A stretch of DNA of 39,163 bases from an uncultured Bacteroidota bacterium (GTDB lineage Bacteria > Bacteroidota > Bacteroidia > Chitinophagales > LD1), in the NCBI GenBank assembly GCA_937894725.1, contig CALAYL010000090.1, positions 1-39,163 on the forward strand, written 5' to 3'. The notes beneath the pieces were generated by a model. The model was not told the origin of the DNA. It worked only from the letters and a program-made list of their open reading frames with translations, and made no database searches. Below, piece by piece: positions 7,301 through 14,900 of this stretch (position 1 is its first letter; every line of letters begins with the position of its first letter). Position numbers and translations under genes: made by a program.

Positions 7301-8344
7301 TTAATTTACTGCTTTTAGTACTACGATATAAGTGGGAAAATGGTCTGAATAACCTCTGCCATATATCATGCCATCCCAGGTGCGGAGTGGGTAGCCCTTA
7401 TATTTTCCAGATTGCTGAACCATAAAATCACGTTTAAAAATATAGGCACCTTTGTAAAAAAAGCCTGTTTGTTTTTTGTCCAAAAATCCATATGAAATCA
7501 CGATTTGATCAAATAAGTTCCAAGCATCGTTGTAAGCCAAAGTGCCGATTCCTTTTTTGTAAAAGTCCACCCAGGGATTAAACATTCCACCGGGTTGAAC
7601 CTGCTCGATTTTCCCTTTTGAACCAATCACCTTTGTTAAACTAGGGCTAGTAGGGTCATCATTGAGATCGCCCATTACGATACATTTTGTATTAGGGTTT
7701 AGGGCAGTGAGCGAGTCGATGATGTCTTTCGATACTTTTGCAGCGATAGCTCTTCCTGGAGCTGAGGCCTCCTCTCCACCTCTTCGCGATGGCCAGTGGT
7801 TTACGAATATATGCAAATCTTCGCCCATGTATTTGCCCCATACCCAAAGCACATCACGAGTTTTGCGCTTGTAGCCGTTTTCATCTGGCAGTGGTACTCT
7901 CAATGATTTACTGCCTTCAACTTTATAGTATTTTGGGTTGTAAATAAGTCCCACATCAACTCCCCTTTCATCGGGCGAATCGTAATGTACGATTTTGTAT
8001 CCGCGGGGTGAAAGGCTTGGATGCGATATGAGGTCTCTTAATACACTTTCGTTTTCTATCTCCGCTACACCAAAAACAGATAATCCGTCTGGCGATTCCT
8101 CTTTGCCTACTTTAGAAAGCACCTCCACTAGACGATCTATTTTATTGGTATATACACTAGTGTTGTAATGTCGAGGACCATTTGGAGTAAACTCATCGTC
8201 ATTTACTTTGGGTTGATCTATAGTGTCATAAAAATTTTCGAGATTGTAAAAGCCTATTACGCCTATTTGATAGCTCTTTTTTTCTTGAGCAATACAGCTA
8301 AAGATGAGGACTGTGGAAGCGATTAAGAGTGTTATTTTTTTCAT
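7301..8344 (-). CDS. Exported endonuclease/exonuclease/phosphatase (EEP) family protein
   Basis: This is a secreted or envelope-attached metal-dependent phosphodiesterase of the DNase I-like fold. A 20-residue hydrophobic leader ends in IFSCIAQ; it could be cut as a lipoprotein at C17 (Phe at -2 is unusual) or by signal peptidase I after IAQ. The EEP motifs are in order: GFYNLENFYD (N and E), VFGVAEIENE (metal Glu), FVNHWPSRRGG (catalytic His), VMGDLNDDPTS (D/N pair), DQIVIS and YSDHFPTYIVV (C-terminal Asp-His). It is divergent from a TonB receptor and OB-fold lipoprotein pair and cotranscribed with the CvfB-like gene. The substrate could be nucleic acid or a phosphoester; extracellular DNA is inferred from the context. 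Confidence 0.9.
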   Translation of the reverse strand: MKKITLLIASTVLIFSCIAQEKKSYQIGVIGFYNLENFYDTIDQPKVNDDEFTPNGPRHYNTSVYTNKIDRLVEVLSKVGKEESPDGLSVFGVAEIENESVLRDLISHPSLSPRGYKIVHYDSPDERGVDVGLIYNPKYYKVEGSKSLRVPLPDENGYKRKTRDVLWVWGKYMGEDLHIFVNHWPSRRGGEEASAPGRAIAAKVSKDIIDSLTALNPNTKCIVMGDLNDDPTSPSLTKVIGSKGKIEQVQPGGMFNPWVDFYKKGIGTLAYNDAWNLFDQIVISYGFLDKKQTGFFYKGAYIFKRDFMVQQSGKYKGYPLRTWDGMIYGRGYSDHFPTYIVVLKAVN

Positions 8345-8369
8345 AACAAATGGATTGCATTTTGTGGGG

Positions 8370-8377
8370 CAAATATA
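8370..8377 (-). promoter_or_regulatory. -7 element of the EEP gene
   Basis: On the minus strand TATATTTG matches TAnnTTTG, 25 bp upstream of the ATG at 8344. No clear TTTG lies at the expected -33 spacing, so only the -7 part is supported. Confidence 0.45.
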
Positions 8378-8503
8378 GTGTTATATATCAGTTTATGGTT
8401 TTTCGTACTTCAAAATACAGATATATGTAGCAGTATTTAATACATTTTCATCAAAGACTAATAAATTAACATGCCAAAGCTATACAAGCCATACATTTTT
8501 TGA

Positions 8504-8511
8504 TATTTTTG
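8504..8511 (+). promoter_or_regulatory. -7 element of the receptor/OB-fold operon
   Basis: TATTTTTG matches TAnnTTTG and lies 28 bp before the ATG at 8540. No good -33 TTTG was found at the usual distance. The spacer between the divergent EEP and receptor genes (8345-8539) holds these two elements and nothing else I can name. Confidence 0.45.
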
Positions 8512-8539
8512 CAAACTATTTTTCACAGGCAATATTTTT

Positions 8540-11092
8540 ATGAGATATAACATTCTACTCACTTCGCTACTTTTTATTGCTACAGCTACTTATGCACAAG
8601 TGTCTGTAGATTCGGTAGCTGTCATCAACAATAGTTTAAATCCAGAGAATATACCTATTGTCAATCTTTCTGAGTCAGAAGTAGAAGATAACACAGCAGT
8701 CCAAAATGTATCCAGTATTTTGGCCTCATCTCGCGATGTGTTTCAGTCCAACGCTTCGTTTACCCTCTCTCAAGGGGCTTATCGCTACAGAGGATTGGGG
8801 GGAGAGCATACTAGCGTGCTTATCAATGGACTATCGATGAACAATCCTGAATCAGGCAATGTGCTATGGTCAGAATGGGGCGGATTGAACGATATGTTTC
8901 GTAATAGACAAACACTTGTAGGTATGGCACATTCTACTTTTACCCTTGGTGGAATAGGTGGGGGCTTGATGTTTGATACTCGTGCGGGGCATTTATTTAA
9001 AGGGCTCAATGCCTCTTATGCAGTCACCAATCAGCGTTATAGAAATCGTATATCAGCTAGCTATGTTACCGGATTTATGAAAGGGAACTGGGCTATTGCG
9101 GCTGCTTTTGCACGCAGATGGGCAGAAAAAGGATACGAACCAGGTACTTACTACGATGGCTATTCTTATTTCCTTTCGGTCGAAAAGTTGTTTGGCAATA
9201 AGCACAGCTTGTCTTTTACGACTTTGGGTGCGCCTACTCGCTCAGCTAGAGCAGGAGTATCTACACGAGAAATGCAAGAGCTGGCAGGTACGAAATACTA
9301 CAATCCTTCATGGGGCTACCAAGATGGTAAAATTAGAAACCAAAATGAGGGAAACAATTTTACTCCAGTTTTTCAGCTAACGTATGAGTACAAGCCTACT
9401 ACCAAGACGAATGTGATGTTGGCCGCTATGTATGAGTATGGCACTACAAAATATTCTGGACTCGATTGGTATAATGCCACAAACCCTGCACCAGATTATT
9501 ATAAAAACTTTCCAAGTTTGATAGAAGATTCTACTGCTAGAGCAGAAGCCGAAGACTATCTACGCAATAACCCGGCAGCACTTCAAATTCAATGGGATAA
9601 AATATACGCAACCAATAGAGGAAACTATGACAGTGTAGTGAATGCAAACAACAGTGGGCAGACTCTCTATGGAAATTGGTCAAGATATGTAGTGAGTGAT
9701 CGAGTAGAAAAGTCTCATCAAGCGCAATTTAATGCGATTTTGAATCATACCATTACGGAAAATATATCACTTGCTGGAGGATTTACATATCAGTACAATA
9801 ATACGCACTACTATAAACAACTCAAGGATTTATTGGGGGGCGATTTTTATGTAAATATCAATACGTTTGCAGAGCGCGATTTCCCAAACAATGCAGTGGC
9901 AAACCAATTTGATGCTGATAATCCAAATAGAATTCTGAAAGTAGGCGACCACTATAGCTACGACTACAATAATACTATTCATAAAACTCAAGCATGGGCG
10001 CAGATGACCATGAAGTTTAATAAGCTTGATTTCTTTATTGGCGGTCAGTTTTCGAACAGTACGTTTTGGCGAGAGGGCAACGTGCGCAATGGTCTTTTCT
10101 TAGATAATTCTTTAGGAAAATCGGGGGTGAAATCATTTTTCAACTATCAAGCAAAAGCAGGAATTTCGTACAAAATAAATGGCCGAAATTATATCTTTTT
10201 AAATGGTATAGCCGAATCTGTAGCACCGAGTTATAGAGAGTCTTTCTTAGCACCACAAATCAAAAATGATTATATACCCGGACTTGTAAGTGAGAAAATA
10301 TATAGTGGTGAAATTGGCTACTTTTTCAATTCTCCAAAAATCAAAGCAAAAGGTACTTTCTTTTATACAGAATTTATGGATGGTATTCAGACGCTTACCT
10401 ATTTCAATGATGAGTATCGCACCCTTGTAAACTACTCGCTGAGAGGCGTTGGCAAACGCCATTTTGGTGCGGAAATAGGCGTAGATGCGGAGATATATAA
10501 AGGCTTCGGGGCATCTGCTGTGGCCAATATTGCTCGTTATACTTACACATCACGTCCATCTGCGTTTGTGACTAGAAACAATGATCCAGGTATCCTAGAA
10601 AATGATGTGACAGTATATCTCAAAGGAGCAAATGTAGGTCGTACACCTCAGGCAGCTGGGTCGTTTTCATTACGCTACCGTTCACCAAAATTTTGGAATG
10701 TGAGCATGAACTTCAATTACTATGACTGGATGTGGGTAGAAGTAGCGCCAGCTCGTAGAACCTCAGCTGCAGTGAGTGGTTTGGCAGAAAATTCAGCCCA
10801 ATGGAATGCCGTTTTGGGGCAAGAAAGATTGAAAGGACAGTTTACTATGGACATCCGTGGGGGCTACTCGTGGTATATGAACAAAACACTTAAAATAAAA
10901 TCATCACACAAATTTTATCTAATTTTCAATGCTTCAATTTCAAATATAACTAACAACCAAAATCTAGTTATTAGTGCAGCAGAGCAGCTACGATTTGACT
11001 ATACTGATAAAAATGTAGATAAATTTGGTACACGATATCGATATGCTAGAGGCGTAGGGTATTTTATTTCGCTCAACTTTAGAATGCAATAA
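8540..11092 (+). CDS. TonB-dependent receptor paired with an OB-fold lipoprotein
   Basis: This 850-aa outer-membrane receptor has a signal peptide (1-19, ending TATYAQ) and a plug directly after a short linker (about 45-150, YRYRGLGGEHTSVLINGLSM and FTLGGIGGG). A long barrel follows, ending RGVGYFISLNFRMQ. Unlike the receptor at 4127 it lacks an N-terminal carboxypeptidase-like domain, and the plug is divergent. It is followed after 43 bp by a large lipoprotein, an arrangement like SusC/SusD pairs, though the lipoprotein is not SusD. The divergent exported EEP nuclease/phosphatase suggests a shared substrate such as DNA fragments or phosphoesters. That link is inference; the receptor assignment itself is firm. 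Confidence 0.9.
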   Translation: MRYNILLTSLLFIATATYAQVSVDSVAVINNSLNPENIPIVNLSESEVEDNTAVQNVSSILASSRDVFQSNASFTLSQGAYRYRGLGGEHTSVLINGLSMNNPESGNVLWSEWGGLNDMFRNRQTLVGMAHSTFTLGGIGGGLMFDTRAGHLFKGLNASYAVTNQRYRNRISASYVTGFMKGNWAIAAAFARRWAEKGYEPGTYYDGYSYFLSVEKLFGNKHSLSFTTLGAPTRSARAGVSTREMQELAGTKYYNPSWGYQDGKIRNQNEGNNFTPVFQLTYEYKPTTKTNVMLAAMYEYGTTKYSGLDWYNATNPAPDYYKNFPSLIEDSTARAEAEDYLRNNPAALQIQWDKIYATNRGNYDSVVNANNSGQTLYGNWSRYVVSDRVEKSHQAQFNAILNHTITENISLAGGFTYQYNNTHYYKQLKDLLGGDFYVNINTFAERDFPNNAVANQFDADNPNRILKVGDHYSYDYNNTIHKTQAWAQMTMKFNKLDFFIGGQFSNSTFWREGNVRNGLFLDNSLGKSGVKSFFNYQAKAGISYKINGRNYIFLNGIAESVAPSYRESFLAPQIKNDYIPGLVSEKIYSGEIGYFFNSPKIKAKGTFFYTEFMDGIQTLTYFNDEYRTLVNYSLRGVGKRHFGAEIGVDAEIYKGFGASAVANIARYTYTSRPSAFVTRNNDPGILENDVTVYLKGANVGRTPQAAGSFSLRYRSPKFWNVSMNFNYYDWMWVEVAPARRTSAAVSGLAENSAQWNAVLGQERLKGQFTMDIRGGYSWYMNKTLKIKSSHKFYLIFNASISNITNNQNLVISAAEQLRFDYTDKNVDKFGTRYRYARGVGYFISLNFRMQ

Positions 11093-11135
11093 ATTTCAGA
11101 AAAAAACATTTAGAATAAATTCAACTATCATAACT

Positions 11136-12572
11136 ATGAAAAAGACACTATTATTTTCGGCTATTCTTTTCGCACTCACAGGCTGTGTGAAAGACAAATT
11201 TGATGCACCACCCGCAGGAGGCGAAGATCCTAAAGACGTAGTTGCTAATGTCAGTATTCAAACGCTTAAGTCTAAGTATATCATTGGCTCACCATCGCCT
11301 GTAGAAATCACAGATGATTGGGTAGTGATGGGTATCGTAAACGCTGATGATAAAGATGGCAACTTATACAAAGTAGTTACAATTCAGGATTCCACAGCGG
11401 GTATCCAAATTAAGATTGATAATTCATCTCTTTATACTGAATATCCAGTAGGAAGAAGAGTATTTGTAAAATGTAAAGGATTGTTTTTGGGTGAATATTC
11501 TGGACAAGTACAGATGGGAGGATATATCGACAACTCTGGTGGTTATCCTGACTTGGGATATGTGAGTTCTACTATCGCTAAAACTAAAGTGTTGGGAGGT
11601 AAATGGGGTTTTACTGTAGAGCCTAAAGAAATCACTATTGCGCAGTTAGATAATGTGACTTACCAATCCATGCTGATCAAATTGAAAAATGTAGAGTTTG
11701 CTTGTGGTGATATTTTTAAACCTTATGCTGATGCAGTAAACAAAGGTTCTCTAAATAGAGTGTTGCAAGATTGTTCTTCAAACACCATTACGATACGTAC
11801 TAGCGGCTACTCTCGATTTGCGGCTACTACTACACCAGCTTCAAAATGTGATGTAACTGCCATCTATACTGTTTTTAAATCAGGGTCTAATTTTACTAAG
11901 CAACTTACTTTAAGAAATGCAAATGATGTACAGTCTGTAAGCAATACACGTTGCGATGGATCTACTGTTGGTGGTTCTGCGGATATCAGTATTGCTACAC
12001 TTAGAGCGTTGTTTACAGGAGCAACTATACCGGCACCTTGTGCTAATAAAATAAGAGGAGTAGTGGTCACAAACAATGCAGAAAATAACTTTGATAGCAA
12101 AAATCTTGTAGTTCAAGATGGTACAGCAGGGATCACTTGTCGTATGCTAGCCACTCATGGATTTACTGTTGGCGATTCGGTAGAGGTGCTTACATCGGGT
12201 GCGGAATTGTCCGACTTTAGAGGACTCTTGCAGCTCGGCAATACACCACTCACAAATGTAGTGAGATTGGGGGCTGCGAATCCACAACCCATCACTTTGA
12301 CGCTTGCTCAACTAAATGCAAACTTTAACGATTATGAATCGAGACTTGTAAGAGTAACTGGCGTGACCCTTTCGGGCAATAGCGGAAAATGGGGCGGTAG
12401 TGTGACTATGAATGATGGTACGGGATCTTTTACTCTTTATACTAAAATAGGCACTTCGCCTGCAACATTTTCAACGGCAAATTATCCAACTGGAACAGTG
12501 ACCGTAGTAGGCGTGACATCAGATTACAATGGGGCTCAAATGAGTATTCGTACGTTGAGTGATGTACAATAA
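11136..12572 (+). CDS. DUF5689-like OB-fold outer-membrane lipoprotein
   Basis: This surface or periplasmic lipoprotein has lipobox LTGC with acylated C17. The 478 residues contain repeated OB-fold-like modules: about 60-130 (VVMGIVNADDKDGNLYKVV, TIQDSTAGIQIKI), about 175-245 (SMLIKLKNVEFACGD), about 305-380 (IRGVVVTNNAENNF, LVVQDGTAGI) and about 400-478 (YESRLVRVTGVTL, MNDGTGSFTLYT). The QDSTAGI/QDGTAGI signature is typical of DUF5689 and resembles OB folds found in extracellular nucleases such as the YhcR group. It is cotranscribed with the TonB receptor upstream and closed by a strong terminator. It probably captures the ligand for that receptor; nucleic acid is the candidate ligand by analogy. 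Confidence 0.82.
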   Translation: MKKTLLFSAILFALTGCVKDKFDAPPAGGEDPKDVVANVSIQTLKSKYIIGSPSPVEITDDWVVMGIVNADDKDGNLYKVVTIQDSTAGIQIKIDNSSLYTEYPVGRRVFVKCKGLFLGEYSGQVQMGGYIDNSGGYPDLGYVSSTIAKTKVLGGKWGFTVEPKEITIAQLDNVTYQSMLIKLKNVEFACGDIFKPYADAVNKGSLNRVLQDCSSNTITIRTSGYSRFAATTTPASKCDVTAIYTVFKSGSNFTKQLTLRNANDVQSVSNTRCDGSTVGGSADISIATLRALFTGATIPAPCANKIRGVVVTNNAENNFDSKNLVVQDGTAGITCRMLATHGFTVGDSVEVLTSGAELSDFRGLLQLGNTPLTNVVRLGAANPQPITLTLAQLNANFNDYESRLVRVTGVTLSGNSGKWGGSVTMNDGTGSFTLYTKIGTSPATFSTANYPTGTVTVVGVTSDYNGAQMSIRTLSDVQ

Positions 12573-12591
12573 TATTTTTTAGCGTTTTTAA

Positions 12592-12622
12592 GAAAGCCTG
12601 AACCTCTGTTCAGGCTTTTTTT
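12592..12622 (+). terminator. Rho-independent terminator of the receptor/OB-fold operon
   Basis: A 10-bp stem, AAGCCTGAAC (12594-12603) with GTTCAGGCTT (12608-12617), has a CTCT loop and a T7 run. It separates the receptor operon from the copper-type operon. Confidence 0.92.
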
Positions 12623-12623
12623 A

Positions 12624-12653
12624 TTGTACTTCTCTTTATTTTCACTAACTTTA
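12624..12653 (+). promoter_or_regulatory. Putative promoter of the copper-type operon
   Basis: TTG (12624-12626), a 19-bp spacer, then TAACTTTA (12646-12653), one base off TAnnTTTG. Transcription would start at about 12658-12660, which coincides with the GTG start codon at 12659, so the mRNA may be leaderless. The match is weak. Confidence 0.35.
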
Positions 12654-12658
12654 CAGCA

Positions 12659-13051
12659 GTGAAAAAAATAGTAACCATATTTTTATTCTTTGCGTTGATG
12701 GGAGCATCTATCAATAAGGCATTGGTAATAGTGGCTTTTAATCTTAATCAAGATATGATAGCCGCTGAACTGTGCGAAAATCGAGATCAGCCTCAAAAAC
12801 ATTGTAACGGACATTGCTATCTCAAAAAAGAAATTACCAAGGAAGACGCATCAGAAAAGAAGAATTTACCTTATCCAGTAAGTCAACTTTTTCAGGATTT
12901 TGTGTGGGTATCTCCATGTATGGAAAGTATGCCTCCAAAGCCTTTGTTTTTTGGAGATAATGTGAACGATTATGCTGTATTTCAAAATCCAATTTACAAA
13001 GGATTGACACTATCGGATATCGCCCATCCGCCATGTAGATTATTGATTTGA
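12659..13051 (+). CDS. Small membrane-anchored or exported Cys/His protein, first gene of the copper-type operon
   Basis: The family has no function known to me. This 130-aa protein starts with GTG at 12659, which gives a basic start and a hydrophobic segment (MKKIVTIFLFFALMG, to about residue 28). The remainder would then be periplasmic. It carries C39 and a tight H48-C49-N-G-H52-C53 cluster, plus C87 and a C-terminal H123-P-P-C126 pair, a layout suited to binding a soft metal. Similar short CNGxC proteins occur before metal-related genes in Bacteroidota, from memory and not checked. It is followed after 35 bp by the barrel gene and lies just downstream of a terminator, so it opens the operon. 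A copper role is inferred from the MbnP/MbnH-like genes downstream. Confidence 0.72.
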   Translation: MKKIVTIFLFFALMGASINKALVIVAFNLNQDMIAAELCENRDQPQKHCNGHCYLKKEITKEDASEKKNLPYPVSQLFQDFVWVSPCMESMPPKPLFFGDNVNDYAVFQNPIYKGLTLSDIAHPPCRLLI

Positions 13052-13086
13052 TAAATCAATATTTCTTCATTTCTAATTAAACTCAA

Positions 13087-13992
13087 TTGAAAAATTATTT
13101 TCTGCTGCTTATGCTTATAGGCAGCACTAGCCTAGCCATAGGTCAAAGCTGCTGTAGTGGCGGTATGTGTATGGGTGCCTCGTCTAACGATCATATCGTA
13201 AATGGACTGCAATCTATGCTAGCCGTACGTTACACAGTCACTGCAAATAGCTTTTTATTGCCTTCGCTCATTGGCAAGGAAAGTGATATTCGCTATAGCG
13301 ATTATTTTCAACAGCTCAATTTTTCGGGCAGGTGGAATGTAAAAAATCGTGTAGCTTTTTCGCTCGATGTACCCTTTTCATTCAATAGGCGGATTGACAA
13401 AGTAAACACTTTTTACACTGGTCTTGGCGATGTAGCATTAGGTATGGTGGGGCAAATACCTACTATTGTCGCGGGCAAAACCAAACACAAATTGTATCCA
13501 GGTTTTACTATTCAAGCACCCACTGGACAGTATCATAAATCAGTAGATACTGCAGGCTTTTCGCCTTTGATACAAGCAGGTACTGGAGCTTGGTTATTGT
13601 CGCCTAGCCTAGAATATGTGTTGTCGGCCAAAGACTTTTCTTTCTCAGCAGGAATCAATTATCGCTATGCTTTTGCCAATGCCGATAAACTGCAAATAGG
13701 GGGTAGAACAATAGGTTGGGTCAAGGGCGCATACAGTAAGCAAGTGGCAGAAAATAAGTTTATACCATCATTAGCGATGGTGTATGAATATCTCGAAAAA
13801 AGCAAGTTTAAAGGTGATGGAGTATCCCTAAGTGGTGGGCATATTTTTGCGACAGAAGCAGCACTTGATATTCGTATCAAACAAAACTGGGGTTTCGCTT
13901 GCAAATATAGACAGCCATTATATCAAACCCTATCTAAAGGGTATCTCAAACAAAAAGGTACGGGTACCGTACAGTTCAATTATTTCTTTTAA
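13087..13992 (+). CDS. Outer-membrane beta-barrel protein with Cys/Met-rich mature N-terminus
   Basis: This 301-aa protein has a signal peptide (1-20, ending LAIGQ) and a mature start of SCCSGGMCMGASS, containing C22, C23, M27, C28 and M29. The rest alternates polar and aromatic residues in the manner of 12-14-stranded barrels and ends in FNYFF with terminal Phe, as outer-membrane proteins do. It resembles proteins loosely annotated as transporter or phenol MetA-degradation family. An in-frame TAA at 13078-13080 leaves TTG 13087 as the only initiator that keeps the signal peptide. The N-terminal thiol/thioether cluster suggests Cu(I) binding, in line with the downstream genes. Whether it imports, exports or only binds metal cannot be told. 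Confidence 0.8.
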   Translation: MKNYFLLLMLIGSTSLAIGQSCCSGGMCMGASSNDHIVNGLQSMLAVRYTVTANSFLLPSLIGKESDIRYSDYFQQLNFSGRWNVKNRVAFSLDVPFSFNRRIDKVNTFYTGLGDVALGMVGQIPTIVAGKTKHKLYPGFTIQAPTGQYHKSVDTAGFSPLIQAGTGAWLLSPSLEYVLSAKDFSFSAGINYRYAFANADKLQIGGRTIGWVKGAYSKQVAENKFIPSLAMVYEYLEKSKFKGDGVSLSGGHIFATEAALDIRIKQNWGFACKYRQPLYQTLSKGYLKQKGTGTVQFNYFF

Positions 13993-14015
13993 AAAATTAA
14001 TCAAAAAAAAACAAC

Positions 14016-14840
14016 ATGAAAACAATCAAAACATCACTCAGTATTTTAGCTATTGCTACTATCGCACTTTCTTCTTGTAAAAAAGAGCAAAAGGGCGATT
14101 TTGACTCAAATAAAAAAGGGGGTATGGAGCTCCATTTCGATAATAGAGCTGGCAGCACAGACCTTGTACTCCATACAACTGCTTACAAAAATTCATTTAA
14201 TGAAGACTTGACATTCACTAGATTTGATTATTATATAAGTAATATCAAACTGATAAAAGAGGACGGTTCTATATACACTGTACCAAGAGATAATAGCTAT
14301 TTTTTAGTAAAAGAAAATGATGCTGCTTCTCAAGAAATAAAACTAGCTGGAGTTCCTGAAAATAACTATACAGGCGTTACATTTACCATCGGGATAGATA
14401 GTCTCAAAAATGTAGCACCGCTAGCAGAACGAAGAGGTGTATTGGACCCATCTGGAGCTGGGGCTGAAATGTATTGGGCTTGGAACTCAGGTTATATCTT
14501 TGTAAAAACCGAAGGTACATCACCATCGGCACGCTTGGACTCAGTATCTGGAACTCGACCATTTAAATATCACATCGGGTTATTTGGAGGATATACTACT
14601 CCTACTGTAAACAACATTAAAGAAGTAACCATCCTTTTTGGTGGGGATAAAGCTGCAGTAAGAGAAGCTAAATCGAGTGCTCCTCAAGCCCATATAAATG
14701 TGGATGTACTTAAAGTAGTCAATGGACCAAACAATATAAGCGTAGCTACCTCCCCGGTGATTATGGTTACCCCTATTTCTGCTAATGTAGCCGAAAACTA
14801 TAAGAGCATGTTTACACTTGACCATTTACACGGTGAATAA
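14016..14840 (+). CDS. MbnP-like copper-binding lipoprotein
   Basis: This 274-aa lipoprotein (lipobox LSSC, C21) has the features of the MbnP family: an N-terminal strand GGMELHFDNRAG, FDYYISNIKLIKEDG, the GVTFTIGIDSLKN segment and the hallmark GAEMYWAWNSGYIFVKTEG with W154 and W156. In methanotrophs MbnP is the substrate of MbnH, a di-haem MauG-like enzyme that converts a Trp of MbnP to kynurenine and so creates a copper site. A di-haem gene follows here, which supports the pairing. No methanobactin genes are visible, so this is a stand-alone MbnP/MbnH-type pair. The C-terminus ends LDHLHGE with two His residues. The gene is followed by a terminator-like hairpin (14852-14889). Modification of Trp here is inference from the family. 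Confidence 0.85.
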   Translation: MKTIKTSLSILAIATIALSSCKKEQKGDFDSNKKGGMELHFDNRAGSTDLVLHTTAYKNSFNEDLTFTRFDYYISNIKLIKEDGSIYTVPRDNSYFLVKENDAASQEIKLAGVPENNYTGVTFTIGIDSLKNVAPLAERRGVLDPSGAGAEMYWAWNSGYIFVKTEGTSPSARLDSVSGTRPFKYHIGLFGGYTTPTVNNIKEVTILFGGDKAAVREAKSSAPQAHINVDVLKVVNGPNNISVATSPVIMVTPISANVAENYKSMFTLDHLHGE

Positions 14841-14851
14841 ATTATCACATT

Positions 14852-14889
14852 AATTCGGAGAGAGCATAAAGACCTCTCCGAATTTTTTT
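14852..14889 (+). terminator. Terminator or attenuator between the mbnP-like and mbnH-like genes
   Basis: An 11-bp perfect stem, AATTCGGAGAG (14852-14862) with CTCTCCGAATT (14874-14884), has an 11-nt loop and T7 at 14883-14889. It lies inside an otherwise continuous operon, 12 bp before the next ATG, so read-through or partial termination would set the ratio of the two partner proteins. Confidence 0.85.
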
Positions 14890-14900
14890 AAAACTTGATT

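Noticed and set aside
14895..14900. TTG start two codons before the di-haem lipoprotein
   Set aside because: ATG 14901 gives the normal lipoprotein leader; the TTG lies only 5 bp after the terminator T run.
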